From: Promethearchaeota archaeon
Lineage (GTDB): Archaea; Asgardarchaeota; Lokiarchaeia; Sigyniarchaeales; SOKP01
Assembly (NCBI GenBank): GCA_019894855.1
Contig: JAGXNS010000012.1
Coordinates: 1 to 39,386 of the forward strand
Length of the DNA: 39,386 bases
Direction: 5' to 3'
The first letter of the stretch is position 1, and every line of letters begins with the position of its first letter. The position numbers were made by a program, and so were the translations under genes. Below the pieces are notes generated by a model. The model had not been told where the DNA came from. It saw only the letters and a list, made by a program, of their open reading frames with translations, and did no database searches. This document shows positions 1 to 8,105 of the stretch, in pieces.

Positions 1-231
1 AGCATTAATAGCTCTGAGCAGAAATCTGGCGATTTAACTCTTGAGCAAGTGATTGCTGTTACAAACGCTAAAAAGGACATCTTCTTAGCTAAAAATTTTA
101 AAAACGCTGTAAAGACCGTTATAGGAACAGCTCTTTCTATTGGTGCAACAGTTGAGGGTAGTGATCCAAAAGATGTACAAAAAAGAATTGACGCCGGAGA
201 ATATGACGATAAAATCCAGGAGGAGATATAA
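1..231 (+). CDS. rpl11: Ribosomal protein uL11, C-terminal part (cut by window edge)
   Basis: The open frame runs in from the window edge without a start, so this is the last 76 residues of uL11. The helical RNA-binding C-terminal domain is recognisable from LTLEQVIAVTNAKKD and from TALSIGATVEGSDPKDVQK, which match the archaeal/eukaryotic L11 tail. uL11 binds the GTPase-associated centre of 23S rRNA at the base of the P-stalk. A GTG at 49 could be mistaken for a start, but coding similarity continues upstream of it. The stop is followed by ATG of uL1 after 3 bases, and the uL1 ribosome binding site (AGGAGG near 219-224) lies inside the end of this gene, so the two are co-transcribed. Confidence 0.95.
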   Translation, partial: SINSSEQKSGDLTLEQVIAVTNAKKDIFLAKNFKNAVKTVIGTALSIGATVEGSDPKDVQKRIDAGEYDDKIQEEI

Positions 232-234
232 AAC

Positions 235-963
235 ATGAAAGTCGACGATAAATTGTTAAAAAAATCGATTAATGCAGCTATAAAACACTCGGTTATGAAA
301 AAGGAGGGATTTAAAGATAAGGTTAGGAAATTTGACGAATCGATTGATTTAATTATTAATCTGAAAGACCTTAATTTAAACGACCCTAAACAAAGGATAG
401 ACAAGGAAATCTTACTTCCTAATAATACTATAACAAGTGATAAACCTAATGTATGTGTAATAGCTTCAGATGAAATTCTATTAGAAGCACGAAACTTAGG
501 GCTTGAAACGATTGATAACGATGGATTAGTACAATTGAATAACGAGGAGAAAAAAGTAAAGAAGAAATTTGTGAAGAAGTACAATTTCTTTATAGTCGAA
601 GATAAAATGATGCCAAGCGTAGCGCGTTATTTGGCTAGGTTTCTTGGACCATTAGGGAAGATGCCAAAACCATTTCCAACCGGTTATGGTATTGTATCAA
701 GTCCAGAAGATCTAAGAATAGCTATAGAACGATACCTAAAAATAATCAGAATTCAGCTGAAAAAACAGCTCATCATCCAAGTAAAAATAGGGAAAAAATC
801 AATGGAGGAAGATAGGGTCTTCGAAAATTTAAAAGCTGTAGTGGATTATATCGCTGATCAAATGCCCCATAGATACAATAATATCAAATCTATGTTTTTG
901 AAAACAACCATGGGACATCCCATTAAGATTGACGAACAATTTTTAAAGAGTATAGAGGTGTGA
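235..963 (+). CDS. rpl1: Ribosomal protein uL1
   Basis: The 242-residue product matches archaeal L1 along its length. The signature around residues 138-152 (LGPLGKMPKPFP) corresponds to the conserved L1 segment that contacts the 23S rRNA of the L1 stalk, and the C-terminal part VKIGKKSMEEDRVFENLKAV is also typical. L1 forms the mobile stalk that helps release the E-site tRNA; in several archaea and bacteria it also represses its own mRNA, but no such leader site can be judged here. The gene follows uL11 by 3 bases with a strong Shine-Dalgarno and is followed by uL10, whose GTG start lies 5 bases after this stop. Confidence 0.97.
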   Translation: MKVDDKLLKKSINAAIKHSVMKKEGFKDKVRKFDESIDLIINLKDLNLNDPKQRIDKEILLPNNTITSDKPNVCVIASDEILLEARNLGLETIDNDGLVQLNNEEKKVKKKFVKKYNFFIVEDKMMPSVARYLARFLGPLGKMPKPFPTGYGIVSSPEDLRIAIERYLKIIRIQLKKQLIIQVKIGKKSMEEDRVFENLKAVVDYIADQMPHRYNNIKSMFLKTTMGHPIKIDEQFLKSIEV

Positions 964-967
964 AACA

Positions 968-1945
968 GTGATAGGAGAACATAAAATACCTCAATGGAAG
1001 TTAGATGAAGTTGAGCATTTAGTGACTTTGTTTAAAGAAAATAGTAATGTTGCTGTAATAGAGGTGTCAAAACTTAACGATAGGCAAATTCAAGAAATGC
1101 GCAAAATTTTACGAGGAAAAGCAACCATAAGAATGTCAAAAAAGAGCCTCCAACTTAGAGCGATCGATAAATATAGGCGAGAATCTAAAAAAGAAAATTT
1201 AGATGAATTTATTGAGAGAATTCCTGGACAAGCCGCATTCTGTTTCACAAATCTGGACATCTTTGAGATAAAAAAGATTTTTAATCAAAGCGAATGGATG
1301 GTTCCTGCTAAACCTGATGAAATTACACCTGTTGATATTTGGGTAAGCGCCGGCGACACAGGTTTACCTACTGGACAAGTTATTAGCGAATTAAACATGA
1401 CATTACGGCTTCCAACGAGTATTCAAAATGATACTATTTGGATTAGAGAAGATACTCAAACGCATCATGCAGGGGATTTAGTTGATGTCAAACAAGCTGC
1501 TGTTTTAAAGAAGTTAGGAGTAAATCCAATTGAATCTCTTATAAAGATTCATTACGCTTGGAGCGATGGCGAAATTATTCCAGAAGAAATACTATATATG
1601 GACATGAAACAGTTCCAAAAGGACTTAACTTCAGCATATTTCTCTGCTCAGAATTTAGCTTTAGAATTAGGTATTGTAGACAAAGAAACCATAAAACCTA
1701 TGATTCAAAAAGCACACCGAGGAGCTCTTGGATTATTATTCAAATTACCCGTATATTTTGAAGATCTGCGGGATGAATACATTCGAAAGGCTTTCTCAAA
1801 TGCTAACGCTATAAACGCTATGGTTCTTGGCGGAGATCTACCAGTTCCTGAAACGGAAAAAAAAAAAGAGAGTAAAAAAGACGAATCCAAAGATGCCGAT
1901 GGTGAGGAAGATGAAGAAGTCGGAATTGGAGGATTATTTGGATAA
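968..1945 (+). CDS. rpl10: Ribosomal stalk protein uL10 (P0)
   Basis: The 325-residue protein is archaeal P0: an N-terminal rRNA-binding domain (about 1-105), the archaeal/eukaryotic insertion domain containing the PVDIWVSAGDTGLPTGQV region (about 118-135), helical spines that bind P1 dimers, and a highly charged tail ending EEVGIGGLFG. The acidic tail with the terminal GLFG recruits elongation factors and is shared with the P1 protein encoded next. The start is GTG with GAGGTG 8 bases upstream, overlapping the end of uL1. P0 and P1 together make the stalk that activates EF1A, EF2 and, presumably, the EFSec encoded further along. Confidence 0.96.
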   Translation: MIGEHKIPQWKLDEVEHLVTLFKENSNVAVIEVSKLNDRQIQEMRKILRGKATIRMSKKSLQLRAIDKYRRESKKENLDEFIERIPGQAAFCFTNLDIFEIKKIFNQSEWMVPAKPDEITPVDIWVSAGDTGLPTGQVISELNMTLRLPTSIQNDTIWIREDTQTHHAGDLVDVKQAAVLKKLGVNPIESLIKIHYAWSDGEIIPEEILYMDMKQFQKDLTSAYFSAQNLALELGIVDKETIKPMIQKAHRGALGLLFKLPVYFEDLRDEYIRKAFSNANAINAMVLGGDLPVPETEKKKESKKDESKDADGEEDEEVGIGGLFG

Positions 1946-2022
1946 TTAAATAGATTTTTTGATGAAGTAAACTAACATAAATTTTAAAATTAATTGGATA
2001 AAATATAAAAGAGGTTAAAAAA

Positions 2023-2322
2023 ATGGAAACCATATATGCTGCCTTAATATTGCATAAAGCACAAAAAGATATCACCGAAACCAGCATTGAAAAAATATTA
2101 AAAGCTGCCGATGTAACTGTTGATAAAGCACAACTTACGAAAGTTGTGGCTGGGCTTAAAGAGGCTGACATTGAAACGATTATTAGTGCTGCTGCTGCGA
2201 CTCCCGTAATGGCCGCCCCCGCAGCTTCTGCAAAACCCACAAAAGGAGCACCAAAGAAAGCAAAGAAAGAAGAAGAGGAGGAAGAGGAAGAGGAACCCAC
2301 TGGTATTGGATCCTTATTCTAA
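2023..2322 (+). CDS. rpl12: Ribosomal stalk protein P1 (archaeal L12)
   Basis: The protein is 99 residues long, the normal size for archaeal L12/P1. An N-terminal helical dimerisation domain (METIYAALILHKAQKD onwards, residues 1-60) is followed by an Ala/Lys-rich hinge and a run of nine glutamates, ending GIGSLF, which is the factor-binding tail also seen on P0. The start has GAGGTT 7 bases upstream. The gap to uL10 is 77 bases, so P1 may have an additional promoter, which would suit the several copies needed per ribosome. A T-rich tract after the gene probably ends the operon. Confidence 0.96.
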   Translation: METIYAALILHKAQKDITETSIEKILKAADVTVDKAQLTKVVAGLKEADIETIISAAAATPVMAAPAASAKPTKGAPKKAKKEEEEEEEEEPTGIGSLF

Positions 2323-2383
2323 TTCCAAAACGCTAAAACATCTAAAGAAATTGAGTTAGATTTAATTTTGTAATAAACTAAAT

Positions 2384-2407
2384 TATTTTTTTCTATTATT
2401 TTTTTTC
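2384..2407 (+). terminator. T-rich tract after the L11-L1-P0-P1 operon
   Basis: Two runs of T (seven, then eight) follow the P1 stop codon by about 60 bases without a clear hairpin. Archaeal transcription ends at oligo-T tracts, so this is a plausible terminator. The 266-base gap it sits in otherwise holds only AT-rich sequence and the secY promoter region. Confidence 0.5.
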
Positions 2408-2542
2408 TACATTTTATTTATTTAAGCACCTATCTATTTGTTAAGAAATCAGTTATTCAAGTGAAATACTTAATCAAATCAAAAAGTTTTTTTAAAATTC
2501 ACTTTTTAGTTTAATTACATTTCTCATTCGAGAAAATTTAAT

Positions 2543-2552
2543 TTTATATAAA
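2543..2552 (+). promoter_or_regulatory. Candidate TATA box of secY
   Basis: TTTATATAAA lies 37 bases before the secY ATG, about where an archaeal box A would give a short leader. Together with the T-tract at 2384-2407 it suggests that secY and its downstream partner are transcribed separately from the stalk-protein operon. No strong purine-rich BRE element was recognised upstream of it. Confidence 0.4.
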
Positions 2553-2588
2553 ACGAAAATAGTCGTTAAAGATATAAACTGATGAACC

Positions 2589-4040
2589 ATGACGGGCAAA
2601 TTCATAAAAGTCTTTACTCCATTCGTACGGGTAATGCCTGAGATTAAAGCGCCGCAAAGAGAAGTAAGTTTCAAAGAAAAATTATTGTGGACTGTAGTAG
2701 CACTAGTAATTTATTTGATTATGTCAAACATTCCTCTTTACGGGGTAAATGTTACAGAGACAACAGATTATTATTACTGGTTAAGAGTTATACTAGCAAG
2801 TCAGCGAGGAACGCTCACAGAATTAGGAATTGGTCCAATAGTAACAGCTGGATTAATTATGCAGCTATTACTTGGTTCTAAAATTATTAAAGTTGATATG
2901 AGCGATCCCTACGATAGATCGATGTTTAGCGGTTCTCAAAAAGTGTTTGCAATGTTTCTTACAATATTCAATATAGTTGCTTATATTCTTGGAGGAGCTT
3001 TTGGAACTCTTACTGTATCCAACGGAACATTTGTATTTTTACAGTTGTTTCTTGCAGGAATCGTTATCATCTTACTTGATGAATTATTGCAAAAAGGATG
3101 GGGGATCGGTAGCGGAGTTTCTTTGTTTATTGCTGCTGGTGTCGCTGGTCAAATCTTTTGGAATTTGTTTAGCTTTATGGAAGCTGATGATGGTCTCGCG
3201 AGAGGAGTTATCGTAGGTTTTATTCAAGGATTAGGGAAACCAGGCTACAATATTGCAGATTTTATATTCAGAGGCAATAGACTACCATCTCTTTTTGGAG
3301 GAATTACTACCTTAATCATTTTTCTTATTGTAATATGGTTCGAGTCCACCCGGGTCGAAATCCCCTTGGCGTACAAGGGGTATCGAGGTTTCAAGGGTAA
3401 ATATCCAATGAAATTACTCTATGTCTCAAATATCCCCGTCATTTTGGTTAATGCATTATATGCCAATTTTCTGTTTTTTGGACAGATGCTCGCAGGACCT
3501 AATTCTGCCCTTAGAGGACAAGGTTTCGATTTCTTGATAAATCTCATCGGCCGTTTCGACGATATACCGGCTGGAGGAGGAGCAGGTAACTATTTGGTTC
3601 CAAATTATGGCTTGCTTTATTTCCTCACCCCACCTCAAGGTTTGGATCAATTAATAGCCGATCCATTAAGAGCTATTATATACTTGATTTTCTTCATATT
3701 CCTTTGTGTGATGCTCGGCCGTGTCTGGGTCGATGTGTCAGGCTTAGCCCCCCGTGATATAGCTCAGCAGATAATCGATTCGGGGATGCAAATTCCAGGG
3801 TTTAGAAGCTCGGATAAAATTATTGAGAGAATCTTGAAGAGATACATCCCAACGCTAGTGATACTGAACGGAATAATAATTGCAGTAATGAGTTTCTTCG
3901 CCGATTCTCTAGGTGCACTGACTTCAGGTACGGGGCTTCTAATAGCTATAGGAATCGTGCATCAGTACAGCGAGAGTTTAGCTAAAGAAATGGCAGCCAT
4001 GCAATATCCGGGCATGCGTTCGTTCTTGGGTATGGATTAG
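2589..4040 (+). CDS. secY: Preprotein translocase channel subunit SecY/Sec61-alpha
   Basis: The 483-residue polytopic membrane protein matches archaeal SecY: a cytoplasmic N-terminus with PEIKAPQREVSFKEKLLWT before TM1, the plug region after IPLYGVNV, LGIGPIVTAGLIMQLL in TM2, KGWGIGSGVSLFIAAGV in the TM4 area, and the cytoplasmic loop with YKGYRGFKGKYPMKLLYVSNIPVIL ahead of TM7. It forms the lateral-gated export channel with SecE and SecG/Sec61-beta, which are not in this window. The start at 2589 is preferred because the N-terminal sequence aligns with archaeal SecY; ATG at 2634 is an alternative. In most archaea secY follows uL15; here it follows the P1 gene, about 19 kb from uL15. Confidence 0.97.
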   Translation: MTGKFIKVFTPFVRVMPEIKAPQREVSFKEKLLWTVVALVIYLIMSNIPLYGVNVTETTDYYYWLRVILASQRGTLTELGIGPIVTAGLIMQLLLGSKIIKVDMSDPYDRSMFSGSQKVFAMFLTIFNIVAYILGGAFGTLTVSNGTFVFLQLFLAGIVIILLDELLQKGWGIGSGVSLFIAAGVAGQIFWNLFSFMEADDGLARGVIVGFIQGLGKPGYNIADFIFRGNRLPSLFGGITTLIIFLIVIWFESTRVEIPLAYKGYRGFKGKYPMKLLYVSNIPVILVNALYANFLFFGQMLAGPNSALRGQGFDFLINLIGRFDDIPAGGGAGNYLVPNYGLLYFLTPPQGLDQLIADPLRAIIYLIFFIFLCVMLGRVWVDVSGLAPRDIAQQIIDSGMQIPGFRSSDKIIERILKRYIPTLVILNGIIIAVMSFFADSLGALTSGTGLLIAIGIVHQYSESLAKEMAAMQYPGMRSFLGMD

Positions 4041-4110
4041 ATTAAAATTTCTATTACTCATTTTTTTGCTAAAAACTTTATTAAATTATTAAAATTTCTT
4101 CAATATAACT

Positions 4111-4785
4111 ATGCTTTCGTTATTAATACAAGAATCAAATGCTTTTCTAGAGTGGATAAGCTACCCGCCGGGGTCCATGATATTTATCATTTTAATGGCT
4201 ACAACAACGGCTCTTATTAGTACTGGATTAACGAAATGGTTAGTTGATACTGGCGAGATAAATAGAAAACAAGTCATTAAGAAAGCGCACGACGAAGAGA
4301 AAGCCAAAATTATAGAATTAGCTGAGACCGACGCAGAAAAATACAGGAAAATGAGAAAGCGTTGGGAACGGTTAGATAGTATGATCAAAACTTCGCAACA
4401 AAAAATGTCGTTAAAGCGTATGTTGCCTTCGTGCATAACCTTCGTTCCAATGATAGTAATATTTTCTGTAGTAAGAGGCCTGTTTGGAACATCCAATCCA
4501 GTTGCGTTATCACCAATGAATGCAAACGACCTACCACTTATTGGAAGCATGATGGCTGGTTGGACGAGTGCTAGTCCAGAATGGACTGCTCTTGTATATG
4601 GATCGATCAGAACTATTGGAGTAAACGCAGGATGGATAAACTTTACTGGGTGGTATTTTCTCTGTAGCTTTGGAATTAACACCCTTATTCAGAGATTGTT
4701 GAAACTGCAAACCCAAGCACAGGGAGGGATGGAACAAATGATGGGTGGAAGTAAAGCTAAAGGAATGGAGTTTCCGGACGTTTAA
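4111..4785 (+). CDS. EMC3/Oxa1/YidC-superfamily membrane insertase (DUF106)
   Basis: The 224-residue product resembles the archaeal DUF106 proteins, relatives of EMC3, GET1, Oxa1 and YidC. It has TM1 at about residues 22-42 (FIILMATTTALISTGLTKWL), a long charged cytoplasmic coiled coil at about 45-105, and then two or three membrane segments, with a Gly/Met-rich end (GGMEQMMGGSKAKGMEFP). These proteins help insert short membrane proteins beside the Sec channel. Placement 70 bases after secY on the same strand fits the common archaeal pairing of secY with this family. The usual adenylate kinase gene between them is missing. Confidence 0.9.
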   Translation: MLSLLIQESNAFLEWISYPPGSMIFIILMATTTALISTGLTKWLVDTGEINRKQVIKKAHDEEKAKIIELAETDAEKYRKMRKRWERLDSMIKTSQQKMSLKRMLPSCITFVPMIVIFSVVRGLFGTSNPVALSPMNANDLPLIGSMMAGWTSASPEWTALVYGSIRTIGVNAGWINFTGWYFLCSFGINTLIQRLLKLQTQAQGGMEQMMGGSKAKGMEFPDV

Positions 4786-4812
4786 TTAGCTTTTAATCTG
4801 GCAAAATCAAAA

Positions 4813-4912
4813 CGCAGATAGAGGGACTCGAACCCTCGAGTGTTTTCACACACTGGCTTTCTGGTTAAGGTTACCACTCCAAGCCAGCGCCGTACCGCTT
4901 GGCTATATCTGC
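4813..4912 (-). tRNA. tRNA-Ser(GGA) with an 18-base anticodon-loop intron
   Basis: Read on the minus strand, a 7-bp acceptor stem (GCAGATA/TATCTGC) encloses a 3-bp D stem (GCC/GGC), an anticodon stem CTGGC/GCCAG, a long variable arm with the hairpin GTGT-GAAA-ACAC, and a T stem GAGGG/CCCTC with the loop TTCGAGT. The long variable arm plus G at position 73 indicate serine. The loop reads TT-GGA-G before an insert at the canonical 37/38 position, so the anticodon at 4878-4880 is GGA (decodes UCU/UCC). The intron, about 4859-4876, can fold with a TGGT/ACCA central helix, as expected for the archaeal splicing endonuclease. CCA is not encoded. Confidence 0.93.
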
Positions 4913-4946
4913 AAAAAAAAAAGATAGCGACGCTTTTTAGCGGCGT
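4913..4946 (-). terminator. Hairpin and T10 terminator downstream of eL14
   Basis: On the minus strand, the sequence after eL14 forms a stem of about seven pairs with one mismatch (ACGCCGCT with AGCGTCGC, loop AAAA) and is followed by ten consecutive T residues. It ends directly at the 5' end of the tRNA-Ser gene, so it would stop the eL34-cmk-eL14 transcript just before the tRNA, or read-through could feed tRNA expression. Confidence 0.6.
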
Positions 4947-4987
4947 TCACTTATGCTACTTTACTTATTTTGTTTGTGAATTAATTT

Positions 4988-5260
4988 TTATTTTATAGGA
5001 ATGGAAACAGTTTCCTTTAATTTCTTCTCAAGTTTAGCCTTTTTAATAGCTTCCTCTATCTTGTCATGCGAGGCTCCTTTTTTTATATCGATCGTTTCGG
5101 ATATGGGTTCGAGATGCTTGTAATTAGTTCGTCGTCTCCGAACATTCAACCCATCAATTAATACATAATTTTTATCGATAATATCAACCACAACACAATA
5201 TCTTCCAGCTTCCCTTCCTGTCGTTTTAACGCAAACGCGTCCTATGTCATATACACTCAT
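4988..5260 (-). CDS. rpl14e: Ribosomal protein eL14
   Basis: This 90-residue protein matches the archaeal L14e family, which has a KOW-type SH3 barrel: YDIGRVCVKTTGREAGRYCVVVDIIDK is split here as YDIGRVCVKTTGREAG, then KNYVLIDGLNVRRRRTNYKHLEP. It binds 23S rRNA on the large subunit and is found in archaea and eukaryotes only. It is last of a minus-strand block eL34-cmk-eL14, the order usually found downstream of secY in archaea, but here the block faces secY convergently with a tRNA between. A terminator hairpin follows. Confidence 0.95.
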   Translation of the reverse strand: MSVYDIGRVCVKTTGREAGRYCVVVDIIDKNYVLIDGLNVRRRRTNYKHLEPISETIDIKKGASHDKIEEAIKKAKLEKKLKETVSIPIK

Positions 5261-5384
5261 TTAATTCGTCACCAAATTAACTTTTTTAGCTTTATCTTTT
5301 CTGAAAACTAAAAAATTCAGAAAAAATATACTATTTTTAGTAAATTTAGGAATAATTTTAATAATAAATTTTTTACGATTTTTG

Positions 5385-5933
5385 TTAGAAATCGTTTAGT
5401 TTTATTTTTTCTAACTCTTTTAAAATTATTTGTAGCACTTCTTCAATTGACAACCTTTCTGTGTCAATAATTAAATCGAAGAAATTTTGAATAAAGTCGT
5501 TATCACTTAAATCAATGTCATAGAGTTTATTAAAGCGCTTTAACTCAGATTCTTCCCTTAGAGTCGTTTCCTTTAATTTTGCATCGTAGGAGCTCTGATC
5601 TCTGGCTACCATTCTTTTTACGCGAATTTTTAATGGACAGGTTAAGTGTATCTTGAAATCCGCAATGGATTTTAGCAAATATCCACTTAATTGACTATCG
5701 AGAATAATGCTGCCCTTTCTTGCCATACTCAATACCTTTTTATCCAAAGTTTTGTCGATCTCTGGATTCTTCTCAACATAGTTAGTATATTCCTCCAGAG
5801 TCATACCGCTTTCTTCGGCTAAATCCCGAAACGCTTGGCCCGTTGAATAATAGAGTATTCCAAGGTTTTCTGCTAACAATTTGGCAATTGTAGATTTCCC
5901 TGTTCCATGTAATCCAGATAGAGTTATTATCAT
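5385..5933 (-). CDS. cmk: Cytidylate kinase, archaeal type
   Basis: The 182-residue P-loop kinase phosphorylates CMP/dCMP with ATP. The Walker A motif GLHGTGKST is at residues 7-15, and the YYSTGQAFRDLAEESGM segment (about 28-45) is the nucleoside-binding region typical of archaeal CMP kinases that sit between eL34 and eL14. The LID-like region VARDQSSYDAKL is at about 108-120. The neighbours eL34 upstream and eL14 downstream confirm the assignment, because this trio is conserved in archaea. It could also be described as a Cmk/AAA_33-like kinase, but context makes cytidylate kinase by far the best choice. Confidence 0.92.
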   Translation of the reverse strand: MIITLSGLHGTGKSTIAKLLAENLGILYYSTGQAFRDLAEESGMTLEEYTNYVEKNPEIDKTLDKKVLSMARKGSIILDSQLSGYLLKSIADFKIHLTCPLKIRVKRMVARDQSSYDAKLKETTLREESELKRFNKLYDIDLSDNDFIQNFFDLIIDTERLSIEEVLQIILKELEKIKLNDF

Positions 5934-6019
5934 TTTTCTTAATTACAAAAACTAACTGAAACTATTATATGAAATTAGAAAGAGAAAACATTTAATATTA
6001 ATTAAATTTCCAGAGTGAT

Positions 6020-6295
6020 TTATTCTGAAGGTTGCCAAACTGCTTCTTTTAGAAGAGTTTGTAAGCAATTAGCACAATACCTTCCGCTCTCGGGTCGATT
6101 TGCCCTTCTTGAAACGTGATTTGTTTTTTTCATTTTGGAGGGTCTTAATCTTGGAACTGCTTGAAGTGGTTTTTTACAGATAGCACACTCCGCTTTACTA
6201 GGTTTTTTTCTCCAATAATGAGTAACATTAACATTTCCCGGAGTTTTCAACTTTTTTCGATGCTGAGCTTTCGATCTTAAACCTGGTCGTGGCAT
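6020..6295 (-). CDS. rpl34e: Ribosomal protein eL34
   Basis: The protein begins MPRPGLRSKAQHRKK and carries CAICKKPL in the middle and YCANCL near the end, the two Cys pairs of the zinc-ribbon in archaeal/eukaryotic eL34. I place the start at the ATG at 6295 because the family starts at MPRPGLR; an upstream in-frame TTG at 6304 would add only three residues. It is a basic, rRNA-binding large-subunit protein and heads the eL34-cmk-eL14 block. No strong Shine-Dalgarno is visible, which suggests a short-leader or leaderless transcript. Confidence 0.95.
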   Translation of the reverse strand: MPRPGLRSKAQHRKKLKTPGNVNVTHYWRKKPSKAECAICKKPLQAVPRLRPSKMKKTNHVSRRANRPESGRYCANCLQTLLKEAVWQPSE

Positions 6296-6392
6296 TGTAA
6301 ACAATTACTTTTATTGTATTAATTACTTAAATTCGAAACTTTAGTTTCTATACTGTTAAAGCATGAAAAGTTAATTAATTTTTTCATTTTTA

Positions 6393-7019
6393 TTAAAGCT
6401 CCAGATTCAACTTTCTTTTGAAATCATTAAACAGTGCGTATAATTCGTCTGCAATTAAATCTCTATAGTTTTTATTTGTGCTAATTTTTTGAGGGTTATG
6501 CTTATATTCTTGATAGACTTTTTGAAGCTTTACTTTGCTTAATTCCAAACCAGGAAACTTGCCAAATTGATTTTTCAAGTCAGTAAAAAGACCGGAGATT
6601 AAATCTTCATCGTTAAAATCGTTCAATTTTAAGCCGTCCATGAGCGTTATAAACGAAGAAGTTATTTCAGAAGTGAGTTTAGGAATTTCGAGAAAAGAAG
6701 AACTAACCGATTTCGAGTATATTTCAGCAGGAAATTCAAGCGGGGATATTTTATTAATGATATCAATTGCTTGGTAGTATTCGTCTGCATAATTCATACT
6801 TTTCAACATATCTGAAAGTATTAAATTATATTTACTTAATGAGATATTAATTGTAAGTAAATTATTCGTCGCATTTTTTATGGATTTCTGAAAAAAATTA
6901 TCTTTTAAACTACCACTCTTGTATTTATGATCTAAATTTAATATTGTTTTAATTATAGCGTATATTTCGGATTCTAATTTAGATTTTATTTCTAAATCAT
7001 TTTTTCTGTGATTTTTCAT
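6393..7019 (-). CDS. vps28: Vps28-like ESCRT-I subunit
   Basis: This 208-residue all-helical protein aligns, as I remember the family, with eukaryotic Vps28 at both ends. Near residues 18-55, EIYAIIKTILNLDHKYKSG parallels the ELFAVVKTMQALEKAY region of the N-terminal core domain. Near 119-175, SSFITLMDGLKLNDF and LKNQFGKFPGLELSKV parallel the LFITVMDKLRL and MSHLPPDFEGRQTV parts of the C-terminal four-helix domain, and the end (ELYALFNDFKRKL) parallels DLESAYNAFNRFL. Vps28 links ESCRT-I to ESCRT-II in membrane remodelling. Length (about 210-220 in eukaryotes) and domain order agree. It is followed on the chromosome by eL34 and preceded by a Yip1-like gene 24 bases upstream, with which it probably forms an operon. 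No Vps23 or ESCRT-II/III gene is nearby. Confidence 0.82.
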   Translation of the reverse strand: MKNHRKNDLEIKSKLESEIYAIIKTILNLDHKYKSGSLKDNFFQKSIKNATNNLLTINISLSKYNLILSDMLKSMNYADEYYQAIDIINKISPLEFPAEIYSKSVSSSFLEIPKLTSEITSSFITLMDGLKLNDFNDEDLISGLFTDLKNQFGKFPGLELSKVKLQKVYQEYKHNPQKISTNKNYRDLIADELYALFNDFKRKLNLEL

Positions 7020-7043
7020 TATCCAGGGCCTTTCAATCTTGTA

Positions 7044-7943
7044 CTAAAAAATAAAAGTAGGTCGCAAGAAATAAAAGAGTACGGCAACAGTTATTCCTAT
7101 TATTAATGATGATATTAACACTCGGAATGTAGATGAGTTGGATAATTCTCTAATAGAAAGAGAAATTAGAATGGGGATCCAGATTGCAATTGTTAACGCT
7201 TCAATTAGGTGTAGAACAGTCCATACTGGTGAAGCAAACAACGGAGCACTCAAAGTTACAAAAGAAGGAATGTCTGGTGTATCGATGGTAGGGAATCCTA
7301 ATAGAATTATTAAAATCTCAATTGCGTTTATCAATAAATAGGGGGTAAACGCGGTTAGCATCATATTGAATTTTGAAGCCTGTTGTTGATGTAATGTTCC
7401 TCCTTTATAGATGCTAAAAACGCTCATTTCAGCCTCGCTGTATTTCTCGGCTTCATCTTCCTTATCTCCAAAACGAGCTTCTAATCGTTCTGAAAAATCT
7501 ACGGCAATGTTTGCTCCTCTAGAAAAAATCCAAATAAGAATAAAAGCAAAAATGAGATAATACAAAAATCCAAAAGCAAAAAACGCTATGAAAGCCGCCA
7601 AATCAATAATAAACCTCCCTAATGTTAAGGGTGGTATTGAGGTGATATTAATATGTGAAAAAAAAGCTAAACCCATTAAACCATACAACAACGCATTAAA
7701 TAACAGAATTTTCTTACCCGGTGCGTCTTTCCTTTTGTGGTTAATATTCCAAAAAGCTCTATTTGGTTTAGTAAATAACCACAGTATTGTAACATACCAA
7801 CGAGCAGGAGAAGTAAAATCCTCTTCGATACGCTTAAAAATGGAAAAATTCTCTATCCTTTCAATTCTTAGTCGTTTACCGCAAAATGCGCAAACGAAGC
7901 TATCGAGCCTGTTATCGTTACCGCATCTAGGACAGCGAGGCAT
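7044..7943 (-). CDS. Zinc-ribbon membrane protein with Yip1-like domain
   Basis: The N-terminus has a double CxxC zinc ribbon (CPRCG and CAFCG, residues 4-22), followed by a soluble linker and about five membrane segments spread over residues 78-295. A zinc ribbon ahead of a five-helix Yip1-type domain is common in archaea; in eukaryotes Yip1/YIPF proteins act in Golgi and ER vesicle trafficking with Rab GTPases. The assignment to Yip1 is by topology and residue style (the ALLYGLMGLAFF first helix, TPYLLINAIEILIILLG fourth region), not by a diagnostic motif. It lies immediately upstream of the Vps28-like gene, which makes a membrane-remodelling role attractive but unproven. Confidence 0.65.
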   Translation of the reverse strand: MPRCPRCGNDNRLDSFVCAFCGKRLRIERIENFSIFKRIEEDFTSPARWYVTILWLFTKPNRAFWNINHKRKDAPGKKILLFNALLYGLMGLAFFSHINITSIPPLTLGRFIIDLAAFIAFFAFGFLYYLIFAFILIWIFSRGANIAVDFSERLEARFGDKEDEAEKYSEAEMSVFSIYKGGTLHQQQASKFNMMLTAFTPYLLINAIEILIILLGFPTIDTPDIPSFVTLSAPLFASPVWTVLHLIEALTIAIWIPILISLSIRELSNSSTFRVLISSLIIGITVAVLFYFLRPTFIF

Positions 7944-8105
7944 GGTTTTTTAGCACTTCAAATTTTTTATACTAATCATATAATTATCATCCTTTAAAAA
8001 TTTCTTTACTGAAGGTTTTTTTTGAATTTAAAGGTATTTTTAAATTAAATTCGAACAGTTTTCGATTCGAAAATGTAAAACTATTCATTTCGTATAAAGG
8101 TATTT

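Noticed and set aside
1818-2300. Minus-strand 160-residue frame rich in serine
   Set aside because: It is the antisense of the acidic P0 and P1 tails; its poly-Ser start mirrors the glutamate codon run of P1, and it has no family resemblance.
4161-4682. Minus-strand 173-residue frame inside the EMC3-like gene
   Set aside because: It is antisense to a gene with a recognised family and position, so it is treated as a shadow.
7588-7953. Plus-strand 121-residue frame
   Set aside because: It is the reverse-complement shadow of the Yip1-like gene; the minus-strand product has a zinc ribbon and membrane topology.
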